DNA of 64,000 bases, from contig JAOQAK010000021.1 in NCBI GenBank assembly GCA_025963635.1, forward strand, positions 124,001-188,000, read 5' to 3'. Shown here piece by piece: positions 17,588 to 26,387 of the stretch. Each line of letters opens with the position of its first letter. Positions within the stretch are counted from its first letter, which is position 1. The position numbers and the translations under genes were made by a program. Under the pieces are notes generated by a model. That model did not search any database. It worked only from the letters and a program-made list of their open reading frames with translations, and was not told the DNA's origin. Source of the stretch: Ferruginibacter sp. (GTDB lineage: Bacteria > Bacteroidota > Bacteroidia > Chitinophagales > Chitinophagaceae).

Positions 17588-18142
17588 ATGAAAACCTTGA
17601 AAAAAATTGTGCTTATTATTTTAGTGCTGATCGCTATTCCGTTTGTGATCGCATTGTTTGTAAAAAGAGAATATTTTGTTGAGCGTGAAGTAACGATCAA
17701 CAGGCCTAAACAGGAAGTTTTTAACTATGTAAAGTATTTAAAAAACCAGGAGAACTACAGCAAGTGGGTGAGAATGGACCCTAATATGAAAAAGGACTAT
17801 AGGGGAACAGATGGAACTATCGGCTTTGTATATGCCTGGGATGGCAACAGCGAAGCGGGGAAAGGAGAGCAGGAAATAAAAGACCTGAAGGATGGTGAAA
17901 AAGTAGATGTGGAGATCCGGTTTGAAAAACCTTTTGAAGGAATTGCTACCGCCCCGATCACCACAGAAATGCTCTCGGCTAATCAAACAAAAGTTAGATG
18001 GTCATTAAAAGGAAAAAGCAAATATCCCATGAACTTTATGAACCTGTTTATGGATAATATGCTTGGCAAGGACCTTGAAACCAGCCTGGCAATGCTTAAG
18101 GGAGTTCTTGAAAAGCCCGGAAACCTTTCAAGCAAGTACTAA
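17588..18142 (+). CDS. SRPBCC-fold protein with N-terminal membrane anchor
   Basis: The 184-aa protein starts with a TM segment (about residues 6-25: KIVLIILVLIAIPFVIALF). A polyketide-cyclase/START-like SRPBCC domain follows, with the family opening VEREVTINRPKQEVFNYVKYLKNQENYSKW. Such proteins bind hydrophobic ligands; no catalytic assignment is possible. It is followed 34 nt later by a VOC gene on the same strand, a frequent pairing in Bacteroidota, so the two are probably co-transcribed. It may be controlled by GlxA copy 2, which is divergent. Confidence 0.85.
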   Translation: MKTLKKIVLIILVLIAIPFVIALFVKREYFVEREVTINRPKQEVFNYVKYLKNQENYSKWVRMDPNMKKDYRGTDGTIGFVYAWDGNSEAGKGEQEIKDLKDGEKVDVEIRFEKPFEGIATAPITTEMLSANQTKVRWSLKGKSKYPMNFMNLFMDNMLGKDLETSLAMLKGVLEKPGNLSSKY

Positions 18143-18176
18143 ACTAAAATTATTCAACATTTTTAAATTGTATCAC

Positions 18177-18608
18177 ATGGCAACAGTAAATCCTTATTTA
18201 AACTTTAATGGTAACACCGAAGCCGCCTTCAACTTTTACAAATCCGTTTTTGGTGGAGAATTTGTCACCCTGCAGCGATTTAAAGACACACCGCACGGGG
18301 AGAGTATGTCGGCAGAAGACAAGGAAAAAATAATGCACATCGCTTTACCCATTGGTGAGGGAACAATACTTATGGCAACCGATGCATTGGAATCAATGGG
18401 GCAAAAAGTAAACCCGGGAGACAATTTTTCATTGGCCATCAGCCCGGAAAGTGAGGAAGAGGCAAATAGATTTTTCAATAGCCTTTCAGAAGGAGGCAAG
18501 GTTACGATGCCGCTTGAAAAGATGTTTTGGGGCGCTTATTTTGGTATGCTTACCGATAAGTATGGTATTCAGTGGATGGTAAATTATGATGAAAAACCTG
18601 CAGCATAG
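18177..18608 (+). CDS. VOC-family (PhnB/glyoxalase-like) protein
   Basis: The 143-aa protein starts MATVNPYLNFNGNTEAAFNFYKSVFGG, the standard PhnB-like opening. The ATG at 18177 was preferred; an upstream extension of the frame to 18063 overlaps the SRPBCC gene and looks non-coding. The end, YFGMLTDKYGIQWMVNY, is also typical. These cytosolic metal-site proteins have diverse or unknown roles. Probably in an operon with the SRPBCC gene. Confidence 0.9.
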   Translation: MATVNPYLNFNGNTEAAFNFYKSVFGGEFVTLQRFKDTPHGESMSAEDKEKIMHIALPIGEGTILMATDALESMGQKVNPGDNFSLAISPESEEEANRFFNSLSEGGKVTMPLEKMFWGAYFGMLTDKYGIQWMVNYDEKPAA

Positions 18609-18883
18609 TCTTCCGCAGGAAGTCACCTGCTAAATAAGACAGAATTATAATCAGACCGTTCTTTTTCGGAAGTAGGTCGCTGCGGAGTATTTCACCGGGC
18701 GTTTCCCATTAAATGATGTGTAATTTTTTGTATGGCTTAGGTTCATCCTGGCCAGCAAATCCAACGAAAATTATTTACAGGATATTCATGCCTGATTGCT
18801 GGATAATCTATTTTTAAATACCGACCCGGAAAACGCAAGACAAGGATAGACCGGGCGTTTGAATCAATAAAAGGGGTATAAAG

Positions 18884-19138
18884 ATGGTAGAAGTTTTTAA
18901 GACTGATGTAACTGAACAGGAGCACGCCAATAGGCTGATTGCCCGGATACACAGCACCTTTGTTGGTTACAGGGCTAATTTTGACCTGGATGACCGTGAC
19001 AGGATCCTTCGGGTAAAAAGTATTTCAGGATCAATAAGTTCCTCCTGCCTGGTTAATCTTTTAAGAGAATTTGGATTTCATGCGGAAGTACTGCCAGATA
19101 TAATAATGACTACTGTAAAAGTGGGCTGCACACAATAG
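18884..19138 (+). CDS. Small HMA-like protein of unknown function
   Basis: The 84-aa protein opens MVEVFKTDVTEQEHANRLIARI and continues NFDLDDRDRILRVKS, then NLLREFGFHAEVLPD. The beta-alpha-beta-beta-alpha pattern resembles a ferredoxin-like or heavy-metal-associated fold. It has no CxxC, so metal binding by the usual motif is unlikely. I do not recognise a named family. Upstream, an 11-bp direct repeat, ACCGGGCGTTT, occurs at 18694-18704 and 18850-18860. Confidence 0.65.
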   Translation: MVEVFKTDVTEQEHANRLIARIHSTFVGYRANFDLDDRDRILRVKSISGSISSSCLVNLLREFGFHAEVLPDIIMTTVKVGCTQ

Positions 19139-19309
19139 AAAATCCCTGACCTAACAAATGTAAAAGGCAATGTAGCATGGTACACAAGACGATGAAACAT
19201 AAAAACAATCCCTGTGTACGTGATGATGGATTTTATACAGAGCTGACGGGCAAAGGAGCAATCTGAGCATAATCTAATATCCATAAGGCGAAATGGTTGG
19301 AAAAATAAA

Positions 19310-19385
19310 GGCCGCATAGAAATGCGGCCCGTCTAACCAAAACTAACTGCTTATGAGAAATCCATTGTTAAAAATTATTAAGTGA
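19310..19385 (+). promoter_or_regulatory. Orphan leader: 8-bp hairpin plus 10-codon ORF
   Basis: GGCCGCAT (19310-19317) pairs perfectly with ATGCGGCC (19322-19329) across a 4-nt loop. An A/C-rich stretch, TCTAACCAAAACTAACTGC, follows, then ATG at 19353 starting MRNPLLKIIK and a TGA at 19383-19385. The arrangement looks like the 5' end of a protein-coding mRNA (a signal-peptide-like start) whose gene body is missing or interrupted. Confidence 0.45.
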
Positions 19386-20351
19386 GATATTGTTTCAATT
19401 ATCGTGATATAAAGATAATACACAACAATGCTGGTAATTATGCAAACGAGACGAAATGCCAAAAACCTTCGATGAATTGAAGCTTTTGTTCAATGGTTTG
19501 CTTTTCTTTTCTAACCAATTACAAGCGGGAATGAATAAATGGAGATATCTTCCATTGTATAGCCCAAAACACCAATTATTTATAACAGCTTTCTGCTGTT
19601 TTTGGAGCCTCCTGAAAACATCTGCACCGACAGCATTCGATGCTGATCACATGCAAAATGGAACGAACAATCTATTTGAAGTCTCCCCGTGCTTTTCAAT
19701 TTAAATTTTAATAAAAAAAAATAATACCTCCGCAGTTTGGCTATCTTATCAACAGACTTGTATTTAAAGTTTGCACATATAAGATTTATACTATAGCTTT
19801 AAATTATCATTATCATTTACACCCTCCAATTCTTAGCTTGATTAGTCTTATGGCATTTTGAATTCGCCAGTAAACAGGTCTTGCTAACTATCCCTCGAAA
19901 ACAAATTTCAAATTGTTAAGTAAGCAACGGTAAATATTAGACCAGGTTTTTTATTATTGTTATTTAAGTAAACACACTGATCTCGCTACCTCTTGTAAAT
20001 CATGGATTAGGCTTCCTCTAGTAAACTCCTTTTTGAAACATTTCCTGTTTAAACTCCACTCAGCAGGTGTTAACACCTGGCGCTTATAGATTACCTCTAA
20101 GCAAGTTTATTCATTTATAATAAGCCATCATTCTAAAAATTTACAATGGGAGCCCATCTTTCCGCTTCATACCTGCTTTTTTCTACTTTTCTATACCGTA
20201 TTCTTTTTACTTTTTTTAAAGTTGCAAAAGGATTGGTAAGTACAGGCATGTTTTCGAAATACAGGTCTTATACTCCCCCGTGAAATCCATTCATTTGCAA
20301 ATTTTCAATTCGTAACAACTGCCTTTTTATTCTCATCTTCAAAATCAAATT
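19386..20351. other. Long AT-rich gene-poor region
   Basis: Nearly 1 kb with no convincing gene. An 82-codon frame (19456-19704) has no protein-like composition or recognisable motif. A weak terminator-like stem, AACAGC/GCTGTT followed by Ts, lies at 19584-19603. The 3' part holds the upstream region of the PQQ-propeller gene; no clean TAnnTTTG is visible there. Confidence 0.6.
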
Positions 20352-22358
20352 ATGTCCAAAACATTCACTCAAACTAACTTAATGTACGCTTACGGTCATA
20401 TCATTCGGCTGCACTGCAAAGGCCTCACCCCAAAACTGAATTTGCCTTACAAAGCTGCTTTATCTATCGTGGTAATGTACATGATCTCGTCGCATGCACT
20501 GGCACAGAATAATCCACTTTGGCTTACCGGCGGACAAAATCCGTCCAATACCCGCAATGCTTCTCATGAAAGCAAAATATCTGTCAATACTGTAAGTAAC
20601 CTGGCTATTAAATGGCAACTTGCTACTGATGGAGATGTTTCTGCGACACCTGCTGTTGATGGTCAATATGTTTACTTTCCTGACTGGGCTGGCAATTTAT
20701 ATAAAGTGGACGCAACTACAGGCATTCCAAAATGGAAAAAACTGATCAGCAGTTATACCGGTCAAACCAGGGGCTTAGCCCGTGCGACCCCTGCCATTGC
20801 CGGAAATACGCTTATTATAGGTACTCAACTTGGCTTTCCTTTTATCGGCGCCTGGGTACTCGGAATCAATAAAGTCACCGGTAACCTGATTTGGAAAACC
20901 CAGGTGGATGACTTTTTTGCAGCAGTAGTAACTCAATCTGCCATGGTACATGGGGACAAAGCTTTTGTTGGAGTAGCTTCACAGGAAGAAAACTTCGCAG
21001 CAGACCCTACATATCCATGTTGCTCATTCCGTGGCAGCATGGTATCCCTGGATGTAAATACCGGGCAAATACTTTGGAAAACATATATGACTCCTGCGAA
21101 CAAAGGATTTTCTGGTGTTGCCGTTTGGGGAAGCACACCTGTTATTGATCCGAAACGAAATTCCTTGTACATCACTACGGGTAATAATTATAAAGTGCCC
21201 CAGGCAGTTTTGGATTGTAATGCTCCCGGGAGAACCCCCGACGAAGTAAGGTCCTGTGTGATGGCAGCCGATGGTAGCAGTGAAAATCATTTCGATGCAT
21301 TTGTTGCCCTGGACATGACCACGGGCGCTATCAAATGGTCTACATCCGTTATCCCTTTTGATGCGTGGACGGTGTCTTGCTTTTTTGATGGGCCTAACTG
21401 CCCGGACAATGCAGGACCGGATTATGATTTTGGCCAGGGTGCAGCTTTATTTACTGTTGGTAAGGCCGGCGATAAAAAAGAATTACTTGGCGCCGGACAA
21501 AAAAGTGGCATCTATTGGGCGCTCAATCCTTCAACAGGAGCGGTGGTATGGAAAACCCAGGTGGGACCAGGCGGTACACTCGGTGGATTGCAATGGGGAT
21601 CAGCGATTGATGACAACCAAATATATACTGCCGTTTCAAACAATGGCTTCACCCCACATACTATGACGAAAGGGCCTGGTGCCGGAACTACCGTTAGTGG
21701 AGGCTTTTGGGCTGCCCTTGATGCTGCGACAGGTGCAGTAAATTGGGAATATGCCGCAACCAATCCCCCTGTTCCAATTGCTCTTTTCCCTCCTCCTCCT
21801 GCAGGAACCGTCGCAATCAATACTGGCGCTGTTACTACCGCCAACGGCGTTGTTTTTGGCGCCGCAATGGATGCCCCGGGTACCATGTATGCATTTAACG
21901 GCGCCACCGGGCAAAAGCTCTGGTCCTTTGAAAGCGGTGGCACGGTTAATTCAGGTGCCGCCGTGGTTGATGGCAATGTGTATTGGGGATCAGGTTACGA
22001 GAACTTTGGTTTAGGCACTCCTAATCATAAATTCTTTGCTTTCCACCTGGCAAATGATATCACAACCAGCAGCGCTGCAGCAGGTAGAATAGCCCCAGGC
22101 ATATCCAGTATGGGAAATGGATCCATAGTGGTATATCCAAGCCCTGCGAAAGATGTTATGAAAATTATATCGAATGACGATAGTAATATCAGGTCCATCA
22201 AACTTTTTGATTTGTCTGGCAGGCTGGTGAAAGATTTTACCACAACCGGTTCCACAACTCATACGCTTAATCTCGGTGCTATTCCCGCAGGTAGTTATAT
22301 CATCAATGTCGCTACTGCAACTAAAACCAAAATTACAAAAGTAGTGGTGTCGCATTAA
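20352..22358 (+). CDS. T9SS-exported PQQ-type beta-propeller (PVA-dehydrogenase-like)
   Basis: The 668-aa protein has a late signal peptide (about 33-51, ending SSHALA) after a long N-terminal extension, so the true start may be downstream. Residues ~60-580 form PQQ-binding propeller repeats (for example DATTGIPKWKKL, DVNTGQILWKT and NPSTGAVVWKT). A vicinal Cys pair in PCCSFRG is typical of quinoprotein alcohol dehydrogenases, and the layout resembles polyvinyl-alcohol dehydrogenase. No CxxCH haem site is present. The C-terminal ~75 residues, from VVYPSPAKDVMKI to KTKITKVVVSH, are a type A T9SS sorting domain, so it should be exported to the surface or medium. Catalysis is not proven. Confidence 0.86.
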   Translation: MSKTFTQTNLMYAYGHIIRLHCKGLTPKLNLPYKAALSIVVMYMISSHALAQNNPLWLTGGQNPSNTRNASHESKISVNTVSNLAIKWQLATDGDVSATPAVDGQYVYFPDWAGNLYKVDATTGIPKWKKLISSYTGQTRGLARATPAIAGNTLIIGTQLGFPFIGAWVLGINKVTGNLIWKTQVDDFFAAVVTQSAMVHGDKAFVGVASQEENFAADPTYPCCSFRGSMVSLDVNTGQILWKTYMTPANKGFSGVAVWGSTPVIDPKRNSLYITTGNNYKVPQAVLDCNAPGRTPDEVRSCVMAADGSSENHFDAFVALDMTTGAIKWSTSVIPFDAWTVSCFFDGPNCPDNAGPDYDFGQGAALFTVGKAGDKKELLGAGQKSGIYWALNPSTGAVVWKTQVGPGGTLGGLQWGSAIDDNQIYTAVSNNGFTPHTMTKGPGAGTTVSGGFWAALDAATGAVNWEYAATNPPVPIALFPPPPAGTVAINTGAVTTANGVVFGAAMDAPGTMYAFNGATGQKLWSFESGGTVNSGAAVVDGNVYWGSGYENFGLGTPNHKFFAFHLANDITTSSAAAGRIAPGISSMGNGSIVVYPSPAKDVMKIISNDDSNIRSIKLFDLSGRLVKDFTTTGSTTHTLNLGAIPAGSYIINVATATKTKITKVVVSH

Positions 22359-22392
22359 GTTCAAAAGAAGTAGCCCCTTTATTTCTATAGCT

Positions 22393-22433
22393 AAGAGCCC
22401 CGGTTAAATAACAACCGCGGTTCTTCGTTTTAT
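22393..22433 (+). terminator. Terminator of the PQQ-propeller gene
   Basis: A 13-position stem (22393-22405 with 22413-22425; one mismatch and one G-U pair) has a 7-nt loop and is followed by CGTTTTATT. It lies 35 nt past the stop. Confidence 0.65.
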
Positions 22434-22441
22434 TAAATTAC

Positions 22442-22550
22442 CTGGTGATATGTTAAGTGCAAAGTGACGGTTTGATTCGTCAATGGTGAATGGTCAATCG
22501 TGAATTATTGACCATTCACCATTGACAATTCACTCTTAACATAACACCAG
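22442..22550. repeat. MITE-like 109-bp inverted-repeat element, copy A
   Basis: The ends are near-perfect inverted repeats: CTGGTGATATGTTAAG at 22442-22457 against the complement of 22535-22550. Inside lies a perfect 19-bp inverted repeat (22479-22497 with 22508-22526; loop 10 nt) built from alternating GTCAATGGTGAATGG-type words. It sits between two convergent genes. A degenerate second copy is at 30193-30297. No transposase is present. Confidence 0.65.
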
Positions 22551-22554
22551 TTTT

Positions 22555-25065
22555 CTATTCTTTGATAATCCTGAGCGACCATTTATTTAATTTTCCTACA
22601 TCCTGCCCAACAACATCTGAAACTTTTAATTTCCAGTTGCCTTGTACCTGCTGTCCCACAAGCGTTTTTAAATTTGTGTTGTTTGCAAAATTGAAAGTCT
22701 TTATGATATTGTCTGCGTCGCCACCTGATCTGCTATGCAGGTTGATCATTGCCCCCGATGGAGAAACAAGGTTTACAATCAGGTCACCGATATAGGTATG
22801 GGTAATATCAATTGCAATTTCAATTTCTTTGAGAGTACCGGTAGCCGTTACATTTAAACTGCGTTCAATGCCCGCGGGGTTTACATCAGGAATGGCAGTT
22901 CCCGGGCTGTCTTCCAGCTTTATTTCGGCCTGCGAACCCGTCTCAATAATAAGGGTCCATTTGTTAAGGGTTCCGGAATCTATTGCGGCAGCATCACTCA
23001 CTTCAAGCGTCCAGTTACCATTTGCAGACTCACCTTTAAACCTTGATAATGCAGGAGTTGATTGCAGATCAAATGTCTTAACAATATTTTTTGCACTTCC
23101 TCCATTGCGTTCATGCAAAATCGCCGGGGTTCCTCTTGGGGAGGTGAGCCCGATAACCAGGTCCCCAATATAAGTATGGGTTATGTCAAGATCTATCTTT
23201 ACAGCCGCGACTGTTCCTGCATTATTGATAACGATTGTGTCAGCAATACCGGTAGGATTATTATCCGGAATCGGTTTTGACGGGCTGGAAGACTTTGTAA
23301 TTGTACTGTTGCCTACAGGCGAATTGCCTGCCAAACGCAATGCTTCTGCCACAGCAGCAGCCGCATCTGCTTTTCCAAATCCAAACCATCCGCTCCAGTT
23401 TCCATCGGGGTGCCCGATATTGGTAAAATTGCCGGTATTGTATGGAGCTACCGGGGAGATATCCCAAGTAGGGGTTGGATCAAAAGAAGCTGCAGGAGTT
23501 TGCGGATAACTGGTCATATTAAGATTTTTGCCCGCTGTCTTCTGTAAAACAGAAACCACTTCAAGTGCTGAAAGACTTGGGTTGGCTGAAATAATCAGGC
23601 CGGCAATTCCGGCTACCAACGGTGTGGCACTGGATGTTCCGCCGAACGCCGAATCGAAGAAGGGAGAACGGCCTGAAGTTGTCAGGATGCCGAGCCCTGT
23701 AACTGCCATTCTCCAATATTCATGTGAATTACTGGATGGTGCACAAATGGAAATGCCTTCACCATAATTGGAATAATGGCTACGCTGCGCATTGCTTGCA
23801 AGAGCCGCAACATACATTACCCCTGGAACGGAGGTTAAATTATGCCGGAAATTTCTTGCCGTACGTACGCCCTGCCAGCTGCCAAACCTGTTATAGCCGT
23901 TGTCGTACGGTATGTCGAGGTTGCCCGTATATTTTATGGGACAATTTTCATTACCGGCAGCCCACAGGAAAACAATTCCTTTTCCCCTTCGTCCCCCATT
24001 TTGCGCAAGCTGTCCAATTTTATTGACAACATTTATTGAGAAATTTGATTCGGGTGACGAGCCCCATGAATTGGAAAGCACATCTGCTTTATCGGCAATA
24101 AAAGTTAATAAAGTCATCATCTTGCTGTCACTAACAAACAGGCCAGTGCTGTCGGATTCCCATTTAACCGGTAATAACCTGCATCCGGGTGCTGCACCCA
24201 CCGTAAGTGAGCCATCTATCTCAGCAGCGATCACCCCAGAGCAACAGGTACCATGGTCTGCGCCGGACTGGTACATCTTTAATGGGTCGGCACTTACGGA
24301 ATCTCGCTGAACCAGGGTGTTTCCCTGGAAATATCCCCATTGAGCAAATTTATTAGGCGAATCAAAATCGGAGTGATCAATTTTACACCCGTCGTCAGAA
24401 ATTGCTATTACCACATCACTGCTTCCAAAGTGATTGAGCAGGTTCCACGCAGCTTCACAATTGGCTGAAGCACGGGTATCAAATGCCGGACTCGTAAATT
24501 TTGTATGCAAATGCCATTGTTGCAGATATTTTGCGTCTGCAGGTACATTCACAGTACTTACCGTCATACGCTTGTTTAGGTCATGTTCACAGGATTCAAC
24601 CAATGCACTTTCGGTTTCATTGATTTGCACAACAAGTTTTACAGGGTTCATAGATGTTTGATCTGTTAGCTGGAATAAATATTCTTTGTCGGAATATTTA
24701 TCTCTCAGGATGAGTGCATACTTCGCCATGAACTGGCTGAGTATTTCATTGCTAACCGGCTGCTTAAAGGTAACCATGACGCGGTCCGTAATCAGGAACT
24801 CAGCGTCATTATCTTGTTGCGTATACGCATGATGCGTAACTGCTTCCTTACGCAATTCATCCATCAGCGGGTTCAATTCTTCGCGGTTTACAGTAACCCT
24901 GGTAGATGAAGAAGAAACTCTTTCTAAATTCCCCCTGATTCCTTTCTTTGTAAGCTCTTCAGGTTTTTCCCTTATCACAAATTGATCAGGTTCTTTATTA
25001 AGGTAAACTTTTTTACCGTTGCGATAGGTGTACAAGCCTGGGCTGGGGTTGGTTGCTGTTGCCAT
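22555..25065 (-). CDS. Kexin-like S8 serine protease with two P domains
   Basis: The 836-aa protein has an N-terminal 180-residue region of prodomain type starting YTYRNGKKVYLNKEPDQF. The subtilase domain follows: AISDDG (D224), DHGTCCSG (H271), AAGNEN (N372, oxyanion) and GGTSSATP (S478). The DDG and HGTxC forms are kexin/furin-like (S8B) rather than subtilisin-like. Two tandem proprotein-convertase P domains close the protein (about 595-715 and 716-836), each with ITHTYIGDLV/I and a GNW..KVSD-type end. No signal peptide or T9SS domain is evident, which is odd for a protease with P domains. It is monocistronic. The ATG at 25065 is the only good start. Confidence 0.88.
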   Translation of the reverse strand: MATATNPSPGLYTYRNGKKVYLNKEPDQFVIREKPEELTKKGIRGNLERVSSSSTRVTVNREELNPLMDELRKEAVTHHAYTQQDNDAEFLITDRVMVTFKQPVSNEILSQFMAKYALILRDKYSDKEYLFQLTDQTSMNPVKLVVQINETESALVESCEHDLNKRMTVSTVNVPADAKYLQQWHLHTKFTSPAFDTRASANCEAAWNLLNHFGSSDVVIAISDDGCKIDHSDFDSPNKFAQWGYFQGNTLVQRDSVSADPLKMYQSGADHGTCCSGVIAAEIDGSLTVGAAPGCRLLPVKWESDSTGLFVSDSKMMTLLTFIADKADVLSNSWGSSPESNFSINVVNKIGQLAQNGGRRGKGIVFLWAAGNENCPIKYTGNLDIPYDNGYNRFGSWQGVRTARNFRHNLTSVPGVMYVAALASNAQRSHYSNYGEGISICAPSSNSHEYWRMAVTGLGILTTSGRSPFFDSAFGGTSSATPLVAGIAGLIISANPSLSALEVVSVLQKTAGKNLNMTSYPQTPAASFDPTPTWDISPVAPYNTGNFTNIGHPDGNWSGWFGFGKADAAAAVAEALRLAGNSPVGNSTITKSSSPSKPIPDNNPTGIADTIVINNAGTVAAVKIDLDITHTYIGDLVIGLTSPRGTPAILHERNGGSAKNIVKTFDLQSTPALSRFKGESANGNWTLEVSDAAAIDSGTLNKWTLIIETGSQAEIKLEDSPGTAIPDVNPAGIERSLNVTATGTLKEIEIAIDITHTYIGDLIVNLVSPSGAMINLHSRSGGDADNIIKTFNFANNTNLKTLVGQQVQGNWKLKVSDVVGQDVGKLNKWSLRIIKE

Positions 25066-25481
25066 GAAGTATATAGTTTAAGGTGGACAAATGCAGTTAA
25101 AAAAATAATACAGATTATGTGTAGTCGAAAGAAACGGTTGCGGTAAACAACCAACGGGTTCTAATAAGCAGGAATGAACTGTTATTTACCCTTGCCTCCT
25201 TTAGTTTTGATAGGGAGAATTGACAGTGAAACCAAGGGGCGAACACCGCAAAAAATTGTTTAACCAAATACTAAGCTGGCAATAAAAATGAATAAATGAC
25301 CAGGATTAAAATAACAGTTTGTAGCTCAATAGCCAAACTTATTATCAAGCTAACAGAAACGCTGATATGACTTCTTATTAAACAATTGTGGAAAGAAGTA
25401 AGTAGGTAATTCGTGGATATGAATTAAGCTGCTAACCTAAGATATACTTAGCACAAATGCAAGCATGCATTAAAGAAAATA
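25066..25481. other. Intergenic region upstream of the kexin-like protease gene
   Basis: About 415 bp, AT-rich, with no gene or strong repeat found. It should contain the protease promoter, but no clear TAnnTTTG element is seen on the minus strand. Confidence 0.5.
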
Positions 25482-25991
25482 TTAATTAAAAAACCGCAGC
25501 AAATCGTCTATTCTTTTCTTTTGTCTCAGGTGATGGCGGAAATGCATTTCAGCAAGCTGGAACCATTCATTAGCGTTGAAATAATTTAATCCCGGATGTT
25601 TGGTTTTACCTTTAAACGAACTCCTTTCAATTAATTCCTGCAGATTATTCATTTCATTTTTTACAGCAATTAAATCCATCATCAGCTGCTCCTTACTTTG
25701 GGGTTGGGGGATGTAGTCATTTGCGGGATTGCCATCAATGATTTCATCGGGAAAATCATTATTGAGCAACATTGTTTTAGCAAACGGGGATGCTTCTTCA
25801 TCTGCATGCTCATTTGTAGATAAGCAAATTTTTATTTGTCCAATATAATAATTTGTATCATCAACCAGGTGCTTATACATTTGTCCGGGTGACCAACTGT
25901 TTGGAGAAGGTTTCGTGCATAACTGAATGAAGTCGTATTGTTCTAACGCTTTGATCCAAATATCAATGGTATGATTAAAATTGTTGAGCAT
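25482..25991 (-). CDS. DinB-family protein
   Basis: The 169-aa four-helix protein has the DinB features WSPGQMYKHLVDDTNYYIGQI near residue 33 and a C-terminal helix NEWFQLAEMHFRHHLRQKKRID. That helix retains the His-rich metal-binding pattern missing from the other DinB protein in this window. The reaction is unknown; thiol (for example bacillithiol) transferase activity is known for relatives. It stands alone on the minus strand. Confidence 0.85.
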   Translation of the reverse strand: MLNNFNHTIDIWIKALEQYDFIQLCTKPSPNSWSPGQMYKHLVDDTNYYIGQIKICLSTNEHADEEASPFAKTMLLNNDFPDEIIDGNPANDYIPQPQSKEQLMMDLIAVKNEMNNLQELIERSSFKGKTKHPGLNYFNANEWFQLAEMHFRHHLRQKKRIDDLLRFFN

Positions 25992-26159
25992 TCCCTGATT
26001 GCTTTTTTCCTGAACACGATAAAAAGGAATTAATAAAAAATGCGATACCTACAATCAAACGCCGGGCATTTGCGAATAAAAGATTTGGCAGGAAGCGCTA
26101 TTCGGTATATACCTACGGTTAGGACACATTAATAAAGCAGTTTGCCGCCGCAGGAGCGT

Positions 26160-26275
26160 CGTGTTTATAGAACGATCGCACATTATTACATGGGCTCAGT
26201 AGGTGCCACTTTTGCCACGTAATTTACGTGTCCTATGGAGCCAAAACGCTTTTTATTAAATTTACTATAAACACG
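26160..26275. repeat. 116-bp inverted-repeat element with 11-bp ends
   Basis: CGTGTTTATAG at 26160-26170 is the exact reverse complement of 26265-26275. Inside are further nested complementarities: GGCTC with GAGCC, TAGG with CCTA, and the near-palindrome CACGTAATTTACGTG. It could be a MITE relic or a structured RNA. It occupies much of the otherwise empty 25992-26387 interval downstream of the GH43 gene; a weak 5-bp stem (26277-26281/26288-26292) follows it. Confidence 0.5.
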
Positions 26276-26387
26276 GAGCCCCTTACAGGGCTGTCATATT
26301 CTATTCATAACACTTATGCCGACTAGCAAAAAGATGTGTTCTAACGGTAGTTAGATACAGGTGTAATACAAGACTCGTATTTTATCA

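Noticed and set aside
18694..18860. 11-bp direct repeat ACCGGGCGTTT at 18694-18704 and 18850-18860
   Set aside because: Only two copies with no inverted symmetry or promoter context; recorded in the gene entry but too weak for a separate claim.
18609..18883. A frame reading SFSEVGRCGVFHRAF, faintly like an AraC C-terminal helix
   Set aside because: The match is short, lacks the conserved Gly and Pro of the AraC motif and is interrupted by stops; chance is more likely.
19456..19704. 82-codon frame in the gene-poor region
   Set aside because: No family motif, unusual composition rich in Phe, Ser and Leu, and no neighbouring gene with which to form an operon.
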